A stretch of 64,000 nucleotides of DNA from Corynebacterium pseudopelargi (GTDB lineage Bacteria; Actinomycetota; Actinomycetes; Mycobacteriales; Mycobacteriaceae). Below, one piece after another: positions 1 to 7,573 of this stretch. Each line of letters opens with the position of its first letter. The first letter of the stretch is position 1. The DNA lies in NCBI RefSeq assembly GCF_003814005.1, contig NZ_CP033898.1, positions 1,550,001-1,614,000 on the forward strand. The letters run 5' to 3'. The position numbers and the translations under genes were made by a program. The notes beneath the pieces are model-generated. The model was not told the DNA's origin. It was given only the letters and a program-made list of their open reading frames with translations, and made no database searches.

Positions 1-681
1 CACGCCTTCGGCTGCAAGGCGGGCGCCTTGTTGTTCGAGCACGGCCTCAGGTGTGCCGTCGGCAAGCACCCCTGTTTGGCCGATCACGATGATGCGATCT
101 ACATGCTCAACCCAGGTGGCAACGCGGTGCTCGACCACAATCAGCGTGGTATCAAGCCGGCTTGCCGCTGCAACGACTTCTTCTACACCTTGGGGGTCGA
201 GGTTGGCGGTGGGCTCATCCAACAGCACAATATCGGCGCCCATGGCCAGCACTCCTGCAAGGGCAAGGCGTTGTTTTTGGCCACCGGAAAGGGCGTGTGT
301 GGGGTGATCAAGCGGCAAGTCAAGGCCTACTTGTTCGAGTGCTCGGGGTACGCGGCGCCAGATTTCCTCGCGCGGAATTTGTAGATTTTCGCAGCCAAAG
401 GCCACGTCATCGCCTACTCGTTGGGAGATCACCTGCGCATCTGGGTCTTGCAGCACCATGCCGCAGATGCCCTGGACGTTGATGTGCCCGCTGTGTTCGC
501 CCTCGTCTTCACCTAACAGCCCCGCGATCGAGTGCAGCAGCGTTGATTTGCCGGAACCAGATGCGCCAAGCAGCAGCACTTTTTCTCCGGCCTCAATATC
601 AAAGCTGATGTTTTCTAGGGCAAAGCGCCGCCTGCTGGCGTGGCGGTAGGCGTAGTCCCGCAGGGAAATGTGGGGGCTCAT
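1..681 (-). CDS. ECF/ABC transporter ATPase (partial, continues past left edge)
   Basis: Reading leftwards from an ATG at 679-681, the frame stays open to the window edge (227 codons visible). It shows Walker A (GASGSGKST, about residue 36), a Q-loop region (VLQDP), the ABC signature LSGGQKQR, Walker B with VLLDEPT and a switch His in IVVEHR. This is the energising ATPase of an energy-coupling-factor importer. A ribosome site, AAAGGA, lies about 12 bases before the ATG. YkoD proteins often carry two ABC domains, so a second one may lie beyond the edge. The substrate is inferred to be thiamine or its precursor HMP, because ykoE with a TPP riboswitch lies upstream on the same strand. A ClC gene on the other strand separates the two, and only 38 bp divide the divergent starts. 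Confidence 0.85.
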   Translation of the reverse strand, partial: MSPHISLRDYAYRHASRRRFALENISFDIEAGEKVLLLGASGSGKSTLLHSIAGLLGEDEGEHSGHINVQGICGMVLQDPDAQVISQRVGDDVAFGCENLQIPREEIWRRVPRALEQVGLDLPLDHPTHALSGGQKQRLALAGVLAMGADIVLLDEPTANLDPQGVEEVVAAASRLDTTLIVVEHRVATWVEHVDRIIVIGQTGVLADGTPEAVLEQQGARLAAEGV

Positions 682-719
682 GAGGTGAGGTTGTTCCTTT
701 CGGCCTGAGCAGATGTGCC

Positions 720-1826
720 ATGCTGATGCGTATGAAAGATCGCCTGAGGGTTGCGCTGTGCGTGATACTCGCGGGAGTATCCGCAGGTCTTGTCGGCGCA
801 GCGATGTCGTGGGGCATCCACGTGGTTGAAGCTCACCTGAGTGTGTGGCTGAGCCTCGTGCTTGGCATTGGCGCAGGTGTGCTGTGGTGGCAGGTGCGTC
901 GCCGCAAAGATTCCAGTGCCTCGCAGCTTTTCGACGCCCTGGCGCAAACCATCGCCGTAGGCGCCGGTGCATCGCTGGGCCGTGAGCAAGCACCCCGACA
1001 AGTAGCGGCCCTGGTTGCCCGCAAACTGTGGATGCCGCCAACACAACGTGAAACCCTGGCGGCCGCGGCCGCCGGTGCTGGCTTGGCCGCGGTATATAAC
1101 ATTCCGCTGGCGGGTGTGCTGTACACCTTGGAAGTCATGCCCATTCGCCGCACGAAGCGTTTGTGTGTTTTTGCCATTGCTTGCTGTGGCATCGCCACGC
1201 TGACGGCCTGGCCCTTGCTGGGTGGCGGGGCCTTTTATTCCATTCCTGAGCCTCAAATCGATCAACGCACCATCTTGCTTATTGCCCCGGTGATCGCACT
1301 TGGCATGGGGCTGGGGTGGGTGTTTCGCCAAGGAGCCGTCCGGCAAGTTAGCGCGAGAGTGCAAGGCCCTTGGCTGATCCTGAGCGTGCCGGTGGCAATT
1401 GCTGCGGTGCTGCTTGTTGCCCAAGGGTTGCCGGAGGTTCCGGGCAATGGGCAATTGCTGCTAGATTTCACCTTCCATTCCCCCTTGCAGTGGCAACATG
1501 GCGCAGCGCTGGTGGCAGCAAAGCTGCTGCTTACTTGGCTATGCCTTCGTGCTGGTGCCGCCGGCGGCGTGCTTACTCCATCGCTTGCGGTAGGTGGTAC
1601 AGCAGGTGGTGTACTGGGCACGCTCTGCGGAGCTGATCCCCTCACCCTAGCGTTGGTGGGTGCGGCGAGCAGTTTGGCCACCACCCAGCGCGCACCACTG
1701 TTTGCTGCGGTGATGACGATCGAGCTGACACATCCTTCAGCACTGGTGAGCTGCCTGATGTTGGCTATTGCTATACCAATTTCCTTGCTTCACGCCCGGC
1801 GCCAAAGCGGTCCAACACACCGGTAG
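720..1826 (+). CDS. ClC-family chloride channel/transporter
   Basis: A polytopic membrane protein of 368 aa, short for bacterial ClC proteins (usually 400-470). Two anion-path elements are recognisable. Near residue 83 is GREQAPRQ, a variant of GREGP that keeps the gating glutamate. Near residue 279 is GGVLTPSLAVGG, matching the GxFxP region. I do not see the N-terminal GSGIP motif. Three in-frame ATGs (720, 726, 732) compete, and none has a clear ribosome site. The gene is divergent from the ECF ATPase and convergent with ykoE, whose coding region it overlaps by 56 bp at the 3' ends. It probably moves Cl-; whether it is a channel or an H+ exchanger cannot be told from sequence. Confidence 0.82.
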   Translation: MLMRMKDRLRVALCVILAGVSAGLVGAAMSWGIHVVEAHLSVWLSLVLGIGAGVLWWQVRRRKDSSASQLFDALAQTIAVGAGASLGREQAPRQVAALVARKLWMPPTQRETLAAAAAGAGLAAVYNIPLAGVLYTLEVMPIRRTKRLCVFAIACCGIATLTAWPLLGGGAFYSIPEPQIDQRTILLIAPVIALGMGLGWVFRQGAVRQVSARVQGPWLILSVPVAIAAVLLVAQGLPEVPGNGQLLLDFTFHSPLQWQHGAALVAAKLLLTWLCLRAGAAGGVLTPSLAVGGTAGGVLGTLCGADPLTLALVGAASSLATTQRAPLFAAVMTIELTHPSALVSCLMLAIAIPISLLHARRQSGPTHR

Positions 1827-2364
1827 CAGCCAGCGCCTTGACCAGGTAGTAGCCCACCACACCGGCCAAGATGGCACCGGAGATAGAAAGGCTGATCAGG
1901 TAGCTGACGTTAAACAGCACAGATTTGGCGTAGTTGGCTGAAAGGAAGAACTCCAGCACGAAGGCACCCACGCCAGCGCCTACGCCAGCTAGTGCAGCAA
2001 CGGGCAAACCGAAGCGCTTATAGGCAAAGAATAGGAAGATCAGCTCCGCACCAATACCTTGGGCTAGGCCGGAGTAGACCGTTTCAATGCCCCACTGATT
2101 ACCCAGCACCGCAGAAACGATAGCGGCGAGCAGCTCCACATAGATCGCCGCGAAGGGTTTGCGGATGATCAAGCCGCCGAGTACGCCACCGAGCAACCAA
2201 ATGCCAGCGGCAATACCGCCAAAGCCTGGGGTTAGTGCATTGGCCGCCGCGTACCAGGCATAGCCGATACCGTTCCATACCCAAAAGATCAGGCCTGTTG
2301 CAATGCCCAGCACGCTTGCTGTGACGATGTCGATGACGCGCCAGTTTTGAGCTAATTTCGCCAT
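1771..2364 (-). CDS. ykoE: ECF transporter substrate-binding component YkoE (thiamine/HMP)
   Basis: A hydrophobic protein of 197 aa with about six membrane segments and a basic C-terminus, beginning MAKLAQNWRVIDIVTASVLG. It matches the YkoE S-component family, which captures thiamine or hydroxymethylpyrimidine and works with an ECF ATPase and permease. The ATG at 2362-2364 follows GGAGGAAG, and that ribosome site lies just after the last helix of a TPP riboswitch, so translation is probably shut off by thiamine pyrophosphate. Its 3' end overlaps the convergent ClC gene. Its natural partner, the ATPase, starts more than 1 kb downstream on the same strand, beyond the ClC gene. Confidence 0.88.
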   Translation of the reverse strand: MAKLAQNWRVIDIVTASVLGIATGLIFWVWNGIGYAWYAAANALTPGFGGIAAGIWLLGGVLGGLIIRKPFAAIYVELLAAIVSAVLGNQWGIETVYSGLAQGIGAELIFLFFAYKRFGLPVAALAGVGAGVGAFVLEFFLSANYAKSVLFNVSYLISLSISGAILAGVVGYYLVKALAATGVLDRFGAGREARKLV

Positions 2365-2371
2365 AGTGTCT

Positions 2372-2508
2372 TCCTCCGCCGGCATTACCCGGATCAGGTT
2401 GGACGGTTCGCACCGCGCCGAGGGAGCCGTGTGTATTCCCATACTGCGGTGGATCTCAGCCCAGCCGTTGCTTTGCTTAGGCAAAACAGGCGCCGGGCTC
2501 CCGTGAAT
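2372..2508 (-). promoter_or_regulatory. TPP (THI-box) riboswitch upstream of ykoE
   Basis: On the minus strand the conserved TPP-aptamer blocks occur in order: CGGGAGCC near the 5' end, GGCTGAGATCC in the middle, and CTGATCCGGGTAATGCCGG at the 3' end. GGAGGAAG and the ykoE ATG follow directly. A plausible -10 element TAGTAT (positions 2529-2534 on the complement) would start the transcript about 10 bases before the aptamer. I see no separate terminator stem, so control at the ribosome site is the simplest reading. Confidence 0.93.
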
Positions 2509-2676
2509 GTTGTGGTGTTCGCCCCGAGATACTACAGCATCACCCCCAAGCGCCCATGCGGTGGACTTCAGGCTGCATATAAGGGGCACTTGAGCTGTGA
2601 AGCCCCGGTGATCGCCACCGCACCGCGCGGTGCTGGCTTGGAGGTGGTAGGTGCTGGAGGTATTAGGTGCTGCGTA

Positions 2677-3465
2677 TTAGATAAAGAGCAACAGGCTGAT
2701 GGCCATCACGGCCATGCCGAGGATGAGCCCATAAATGGCGGCGTGGTGTTTGCCGGTGGATACGGCGGTAGGTAGGAGCTCGTCAAGGGAGATAAACACC
2801 ATGATGCCGGCAATCGCTGCAAAAGCTACGCCTAAGGTGGCAGGTCCGATAAGCGGCAATAGCAGCAAATAGCCCACCACTGCCCCGAGTGGTTCTGCAA
2901 GCCCTGAAGCTAAGCCGAGCCAAAAGCCTTTGGCTTTGGAGCCGGTGGCCTCACGGATGGGCACGGCCACGGCGATGCCTTCTGGAATGTTGTGGATGGC
3001 AATCGCCACGGCTACGGGCAGGGCAACTTGGAGATCTTCAAGGCCTGCGAGGAAGGTGGCGAAGCCTTCTGGGAAGTTGTGAATGGCAATCGCAAGGGCG
3101 GTGAGCACGCCCATTTGCATCATTTTGCTGCGGCGTTTGGATTCGAGATTGCCCGGCTCATGGGGATTGACCGGCTCTGGTACGAGCCTGTCGATGATGC
3201 CGATGAGCACGATGCCGCCGAAAAACGCCGCCACGGCAGCCCATGCACCTGGGCGTTTACCCATGGCTTCTTGGAGTTTTTCAAATCCCTCGGGGAGGAT
3301 CTCGATAAAAGACACATACAGCATCACGCCGGCGGAAAAGCCGAGGGTAAACGCGAGGAACCGTTCGGTGGGTTTCTTGCGGGCTACGGCAATGGCTGCG
3401 CCGAGCCCGGTGGAAAGGCCTGCGAACAAGGTAAGTGCGAATGCTTGAAGCACTGAATCAGGCAA
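2677..3465 (-). CDS. zupT: ZIP-family divalent metal transporter
   Basis: The protein has 262 aa when started at TTG 3465, which follows GAAAGG by 11 bases. A longer open frame exists, but its N-terminal part looks like low-complexity shadow sequence of the divergent gene. It has about eight membrane helices and the paired ZIP metal-site motifs HNFPEG and HNIPEG. It imports Zn2+ and possibly Fe2+ or Mn2+ across the inner membrane. An 88-bp divergent region is shared with the DUF808 gene. Family assignment is firm; the metal is not determined by the sequence. Confidence 0.9.
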   Translation of the reverse strand: MPDSVLQAFALTLFAGLSTGLGAAIAVARKKPTERFLAFTLGFSAGVMLYVSFIEILPEGFEKLQEAMGKRPGAWAAVAAFFGGIVLIGIIDRLVPEPVNPHEPGNLESKRRSKMMQMGVLTALAIAIHNFPEGFATFLAGLEDLQVALPVAVAIAIHNIPEGIAVAVPIREATGSKAKGFWLGLASGLAEPLGAVVGYLLLLPLIGPATLGVAFAAIAGIMVFISLDELLPTAVSTGKHHAAIYGLILGMAVMAISLLLFI

Positions 3466-3525
3466 GAGTGCAGTAACCTTTCTATCAATATCGGTGCCAG
3501 AAATAGATACCGAACAACGTACCAG

Positions 3526-3540
3526 AAATGTATTTTCATT
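3526..3540. promoter_or_regulatory. possible Zur-like site between zupT and the DUF808 gene
   Basis: AAATGTATTTTCATT lies in the divergent zupT/DUF808 spacer, just before the DUF808 ribosome site. One half (TTTTCATT) resembles actinobacterial Zur half-sites and the other half is degenerate. This is a suggestion from context only. Confidence 0.25.
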
Positions 3541-3553
3541 AAGGATTGAATCT

Positions 3554-4465
3554 ATGGCCGGTGGCCTTGCTGCTTTGCTTGACGACGTTGCCCTGATCGC
3601 CAGGACAGCCGCCTCAAACGTCGATGACGTGGCCGCCGCAGCCGCGAAAACCTCCGCAAAAGCTGCCGGCGTAGTGGTAGACGATGCTGCCGTTACACCG
3701 CGCTTTGTCGAAGGCGTTTCTCCAGCACGCGAGCTGCCCATCATTTGGCGCATTACCAAAGGCTCACTGTTTAACAAGATCATTATTATCCTGCCCATCA
3801 TCTTGGCGCTCAATGCCCTAGCGCCGTGGGCACTTACCCCGCTGCTGATGATCGGCGGCACCTATTTGTGCTTCGAGGGGGCCGAGAAGGTCTTTGAGAT
3901 GTTCAGCGGCGCGCAGCACGAAAAGGAAGAAGAAAGTGCTGCAAAAGATGAAGATGCCCTGGTGCGCGGCGCGATCATGACAGATCTGATCCTGTCTGCA
4001 GAGATCATGGTGATCTCTTTAAACGAGGTAGCCGATCAAAGCTTCTGGATGGAACTTGGCGTGCTCCTCACGGTGGCCGTCGCCATTACGGCACTGGTGT
4101 ATGGTGCCGTGGGCCTGCTGGTAAAGATTGACGATATTGGCCTGCGCTTCCAGCAAAAACAAAGCGATGCAGCCAAGCGTTTTGGCAGCGTGTTAGTCAA
4201 GGCCATGCCGAAGATCCTCAACACCATCTCCATCATCGGCATGTTTGCCATGTTGTGGGTTGGCGGCCACATCTTAATCACTGGTAGCGACACCTTGGGC
4301 TGGCATGCACCTTATGAGTTGGTCCACCACTTCGAGGCAGGCGTTGAGCACCTTGGCGGCTTTGTTCAGTGGTGCGTAGAAACGTTATGCTCACTGGTTT
4401 TCGGCCTGGTGGTTGGCTTTATCGTGCTTGGAGTAGTGCACCTCTTGCCCTTCAAACGCCACTAG
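3554..4465 (+). CDS. DUF808 inner-membrane protein (YedI-like)
   Basis: 303 aa from ATG 3554, which follows AAGGA by 8 bases. It opens MAGGLAALLDDVALIA and contains several hydrophobic stretches, a CFEGAEKVFE segment and a conserved ITALVYGAVGLLVKIDD region, all typical of DUF808/YedI proteins. No function is established for the family, and no catalytic or transport motif is visible. It is divergent from zupT with an 88-bp spacer, so the two may share regulation. Confidence 0.85.
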   Translation: MAGGLAALLDDVALIARTAASNVDDVAAAAAKTSAKAAGVVVDDAAVTPRFVEGVSPARELPIIWRITKGSLFNKIIIILPIILALNALAPWALTPLLMIGGTYLCFEGAEKVFEMFSGAQHEKEEESAAKDEDALVRGAIMTDLILSAEIMVISLNEVADQSFWMELGVLLTVAVAITALVYGAVGLLVKIDDIGLRFQQKQSDAAKRFGSVLVKAMPKILNTISIIGMFAMLWVGGHILITGSDTLGWHAPYELVHHFEAGVEHLGGFVQWCVETLCSLVFGLVVGFIVLGVVHLLPFKRH

Positions 4466-4645
4466 TAGCGCTTGGTTATTTAGCCCTTGGGCCAGGGGTG
4501 TGCCGGAGGTTTTTTGGCGCAAAGCCTTGCTGCAGCCCCGGCGTGCTAACATTTACACTTCCGCAAAAAACGATAAACACATCGCCTGAACCAAGCACCC
4601 AACAAGGTGTGCGGTGGCGGTGATCTAAAAACAGTGGGAGAAGCC

Positions 4646-5515
4646 ATGCACGCTAAGGACGTAGCGTTAGTCATCGAGGGCGGCGGAATGCGCAATGCCT
4701 ATACCGCAGGGTGCATTGACCAGCTCTTAGCCCATGACATTCACTTCGGCTGGGTCGGAGGTGTGAGCGCCGGGGCAAGCCACACCGTAAATTTCTTATC
4801 CCACGACCGGCAGCGCTCACGACTTTCTTTTGTAGAGCTGGCAAGTGATCCCAAATCTGGTGGGGTGAAGTCCATGCTGCGCGGCAAGGGCTACTTCAAC
4901 GTCGAGTACATCTACGAAACTGCCGGTGCCCCAGGTGGCGATATCCCCTTTGATTGGGAAACCTTCTGCCAAGATCCAACGCCAATGTGCATTGCCGCTA
5001 CGCGCGCCGATACCGGCGAAAACGTCTATTGGGGCCGCGAGGATTTTGCTGATCTTTATGATCTCATGCGTAAAGCCCGAGCCTCTTCTACCCTGCCAGG
5101 GCTGATGCCCGTACCTGAGATCGACGGCGTGGAGTACGTCGATGGCGCCCTAGGCGAATCGGGCGGGCTGCTTATTCAGGCAGCCATTGATGCAGGCTTT
5201 GAAAAGTTCTTAGTGCTGCGCTCTAAACCGCGTGGCTATATCCGCCCCGAGCTTTCCAAACCGGCCGTGGTGCGCAAGCTGCTTCGCAAACGCCCCGTGG
5301 TGGCAGAGGCGATGATTAAGCGGCCTGCGCGCTATAACGCAGAGGCCAAAAAGATTGACCAGCTCGAAGCACAAGGCCAGGCGATGGTGTTTTATCCCGA
5401 GCAATTGAGCATTGAAAACACCGAGCGCAACCGGGAGAAATTAGAACACGCTTGGAACTGCGGTGTAGAGCAGACCAAGCGTGAGTGGGATTCCTGGATG
5501 GAATTTTTAAGTTAA
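4646..5515 (+). CDS. Patatin-like phospholipase (RssA-type)
   Basis: 289 aa. It contains the patatin oxyanion loop EGGGMRNAYTAG (about residue 10), the nucleophile elbow GVSAG (Ser about residue 39) and the dyad partner DGA in VDGALGES (about residue 164). These predict a cytosolic Ser-Asp acyl hydrolase acting on lipid esters. The ATG at 4646 follows GGGAG. The gene stands alone on this strand, with a 180-bp leader that shows no clear terminator for the DUF808 gene. It ends 16 bp from the convergent PfpI gene. The substrate is unknown. Confidence 0.88.
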   Translation: MHAKDVALVIEGGGMRNAYTAGCIDQLLAHDIHFGWVGGVSAGASHTVNFLSHDRQRSRLSFVELASDPKSGGVKSMLRGKGYFNVEYIYETAGAPGGDIPFDWETFCQDPTPMCIAATRADTGENVYWGREDFADLYDLMRKARASSTLPGLMPVPEIDGVEYVDGALGESGGLLIQAAIDAGFEKFLVLRSKPRGYIRPELSKPAVVRKLLRKRPVVAEAMIKRPARYNAEAKKIDQLEAQGQAMVFYPEQLSIENTERNREKLEHAWNCGVEQTKREWDSWMEFLS

Positions 5516-5531
5516 AGCCAAGCGAGAAACT

Positions 5532-6053
5532 TTAAGCGAAGACCTCCACCAGCTTCGCGTTAAAGGCAGGCAGGTCGTCTGGGGTGCGAGAGCTGACCAG
5601 ACCGCGATCTTCTACTACTTCCTCATCAACCCAGCTAGCACCAGCATTGCGCAGGTCGGTTTGCAGGGAAGGATACGAGGTAATGGTGCGGCCCTTGAGC
5701 ACATCGGCATCAGTAAGAATCCACGCTGCGTGGCAAATGGCGCCGAGCGGCTTGCCTGCCTCAACGTGCTGCTTTACTAGCGCAACGGCGTGCTCATCCA
5801 TGCGGATATGATCCGAGTTGCCGGTGCCACCGGGCAGGATAATGCCGTCGAATTCCTGAGTAGCGGCCTCGGCGGTGCTGAGATCAGCATCCACCTTGGT
5901 GCCATTCTTACCCTCAATTGCCTCGGCGTTAGGCGTTACTACCTTCACGCTCGCACCGGCTTCCTTTACAGCCTCCAGCGGCGAAGTAAGCTCAGAATCT
6001 TCAAATCCATCGGTGGCGATAACGGCAATAGTTTTGTTGTTTAAGTCAGACAT
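5532..6053 (-). CDS. DJ-1/PfpI-family protein (YhbO-like)
   Basis: 173 aa of single-domain class I glutamine-amidotransferase-like fold. The nucleophilic elbow is AICHAAW (Cys about residue 107, followed by His). The acidic partner is in DGFEDSEL near the N-terminus, and the GGTGN region is present. Family members act as general stress proteins, reported as deglycases or proteases. The ATG at 6051-6053 is preceded by AGGAGAAAGA, an excellent ribosome site. It is monocistronic and convergent with the patatin gene. Confidence 0.88.
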   Translation of the reverse strand: MSDLNNKTIAVIATDGFEDSELTSPLEAVKEAGASVKVVTPNAEAIEGKNGTKVDADLSTAEAATQEFDGIILPGGTGNSDHIRMDEHAVALVKQHVEAGKPLGAICHAAWILTDADVLKGRTITSYPSLQTDLRNAGASWVDEEVVEDRGLVSSRTPDDLPAFNAKLVEVFA

Positions 6054-6215
6054 TCTTTCTCCTCATCGAAGGGCATCGAGCTTTTCGACGCCCACGGAGC
6101 CCCGAGGCTACCGACCTAAAAGAAAGTAGCCAATGTGCTACTAACTTCCGCTATCTGCCTGCCGCGACCCTTAAGAACATCCACCTCAGCCACAAGCAGG
6201 CGCTTTGCAATGCCA

Positions 6216-6246
6216 AAGCCCGCCTCCTGCACCGGGAAGCGGGCTT
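6216..6246 (-). terminator. Stem-loop terminator after ychF
   Basis: AAGCCCGC and GCGGGCTT form a perfect 8-bp stem around a 15-base loop, 20 bases past the ychF stop. The U-tract is poor, so termination may be partial. Confidence 0.55.
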
Positions 6247-6266
6247 CAGCATGAAACAACGAGTGG

Positions 6267-7352
6267 TTAGACGTTGAACCTAAACTCCACCACGTCACCA
6301 TCGGCCATGACATAGTCCTTACCTTCTTGGCGGACCTTGCCCTTGGCCTTAGCTTCGGCCATGGAGCCTGCAGCATCCAAGTCCTCGAAGGACACGACCT
6401 CGGCTTTAATAAAGCCCTTCTCAAAATCGGTGTGAATCACGCCGGCGGCCTTCGGTGCGGTATCGCCCTTATGAATGGTCCAGGCGCGGGATTCCTTCGG
6501 CCCTGCGGTGAGGTAGGTCTGCAGACCGAGCGTGGCAAAGCCAGCCTTGGCCAAAGAGTGCAGGCCCGGCTCGTCTTGGCCCACGCTTTCGAGCAGCTCC
6601 ATCTTTTCGTCTTCATCAAGCTCGAGCAGCTCAGTTTCAGTCTTGGCGTCCAAGAACACGCAATCAGCCGGTGCTACGAGCTCGCGTAGTTCTTGCTTAC
6701 GTGCGTCGTCGCTAAGCACCTCTTCATCGGAGTTAAATACGTAGAGGAAGGGCTTGGCCGTCATCAGGTGCAGCTCGCGCAGCAGGGCAAGATCGATCTC
6801 GCCGGCTTTGGCGGCAGAGAACAAGGTGCGATCGTCTTCAAGCACGGCCTGTGCCTTCTTGACCTCTTCCACGGTGGCAGCGAGGTCCTTATTCTTACGC
6901 GCGTCCTTTTCCAGGCGAGGCAAGGCCTTTTCCACAGTTTGCAGATCAGCCAGGATCAGCTCGGTATTGATCACGGAGATATCGGAGCGGGGGTCTACTT
7001 GGCCATCAACGTGGATCACGTTGTCGTCGGCAAAGGCGCGCACCACCTGGCAGATGGCGTCGGCTTCGCGGATATTGGCAAGGAAGGCATTGCCCATGCC
7101 TTCGCCCTCGGATGCGCCCTTAACAATGCCGGCGATGTCCACGAAGGACACGGTGGCAGGCAGGATGCGCTCGGAGCCGAAGATCTCTGCGAGGCGATCC
7201 AGGCGAGCATCGGGAAGCTCAACCAGGCCCACATTGGGCTCGATGGTGGCAAAGGGGTAGTTTGCCGCGAGCACATCGTTGCGGGTTAGTGCATTAAAGA
7301 GGGTGGATTTGCCCACGTTGGGCAGGCCGACGATTCCAAGTGTAAGACTCAC
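6267..7352 (-). CDS. ychF: Ribosome-associated GTPase/ATPase YchF (OLA1 family)
   Basis: 361 aa, the usual family length. The N-terminal G domain has GLPNVGKSTLFNALT (G1), FVDIAGIVKGAS (G3) and a YVFNSDE segment where NKxD would be expected, as in this family that prefers ATP. A coiled helical insert follows, then a C-terminal TGS domain ending in VVEFRFNV. The GTG start at 7350-7352 follows AGGAT by about 9 bases; upstream extension is possible but unconserved in character. It acts on ribosomes and in stress responses. It is transcribed alone and divergent from metPS. Confidence 0.95.
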   Translation of the reverse strand: MSLTLGIVGLPNVGKSTLFNALTRNDVLAANYPFATIEPNVGLVELPDARLDRLAEIFGSERILPATVSFVDIAGIVKGASEGEGMGNAFLANIREADAICQVVRAFADDNVIHVDGQVDPRSDISVINTELILADLQTVEKALPRLEKDARKNKDLAATVEEVKKAQAVLEDDRTLFSAAKAGEIDLALLRELHLMTAKPFLYVFNSDEEVLSDDARKQELRELVAPADCVFLDAKTETELLELDEDEKMELLESVGQDEPGLHSLAKAGFATLGLQTYLTAGPKESRAWTIHKGDTAPKAAGVIHTDFEKGFIKAEVVSFEDLDAAGSMAEAKAKGKVRQEGKDYVMADGDVVEFRFNV

Positions 7353-7573
7353 GGTTGGGTATCCTATCAGCCTGCGGCGCAGCCAACACAGCACTACCTG
7401 CTGTGGAGTGCTCGAATTATTTCCCCCACAATCTCACATAGTGATACACTCCATACCATTAAGCGGTCATCACACTGCTGTTTGTGGCACAAGCGCAAGG
7501 CCCACCACCCCTCAAGGCCAACGCAGCTTGGAACACGGCTTCTCCCTCACCTTTGTTGCGAAAGGTAGCATCC

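Noticed and set aside
3466..3861. N-terminal extension of zupT to 3861
   Set aside because: The extension is antisense to the DUF808 start and low in complexity; ZIP homology begins at the TTG at 3465.
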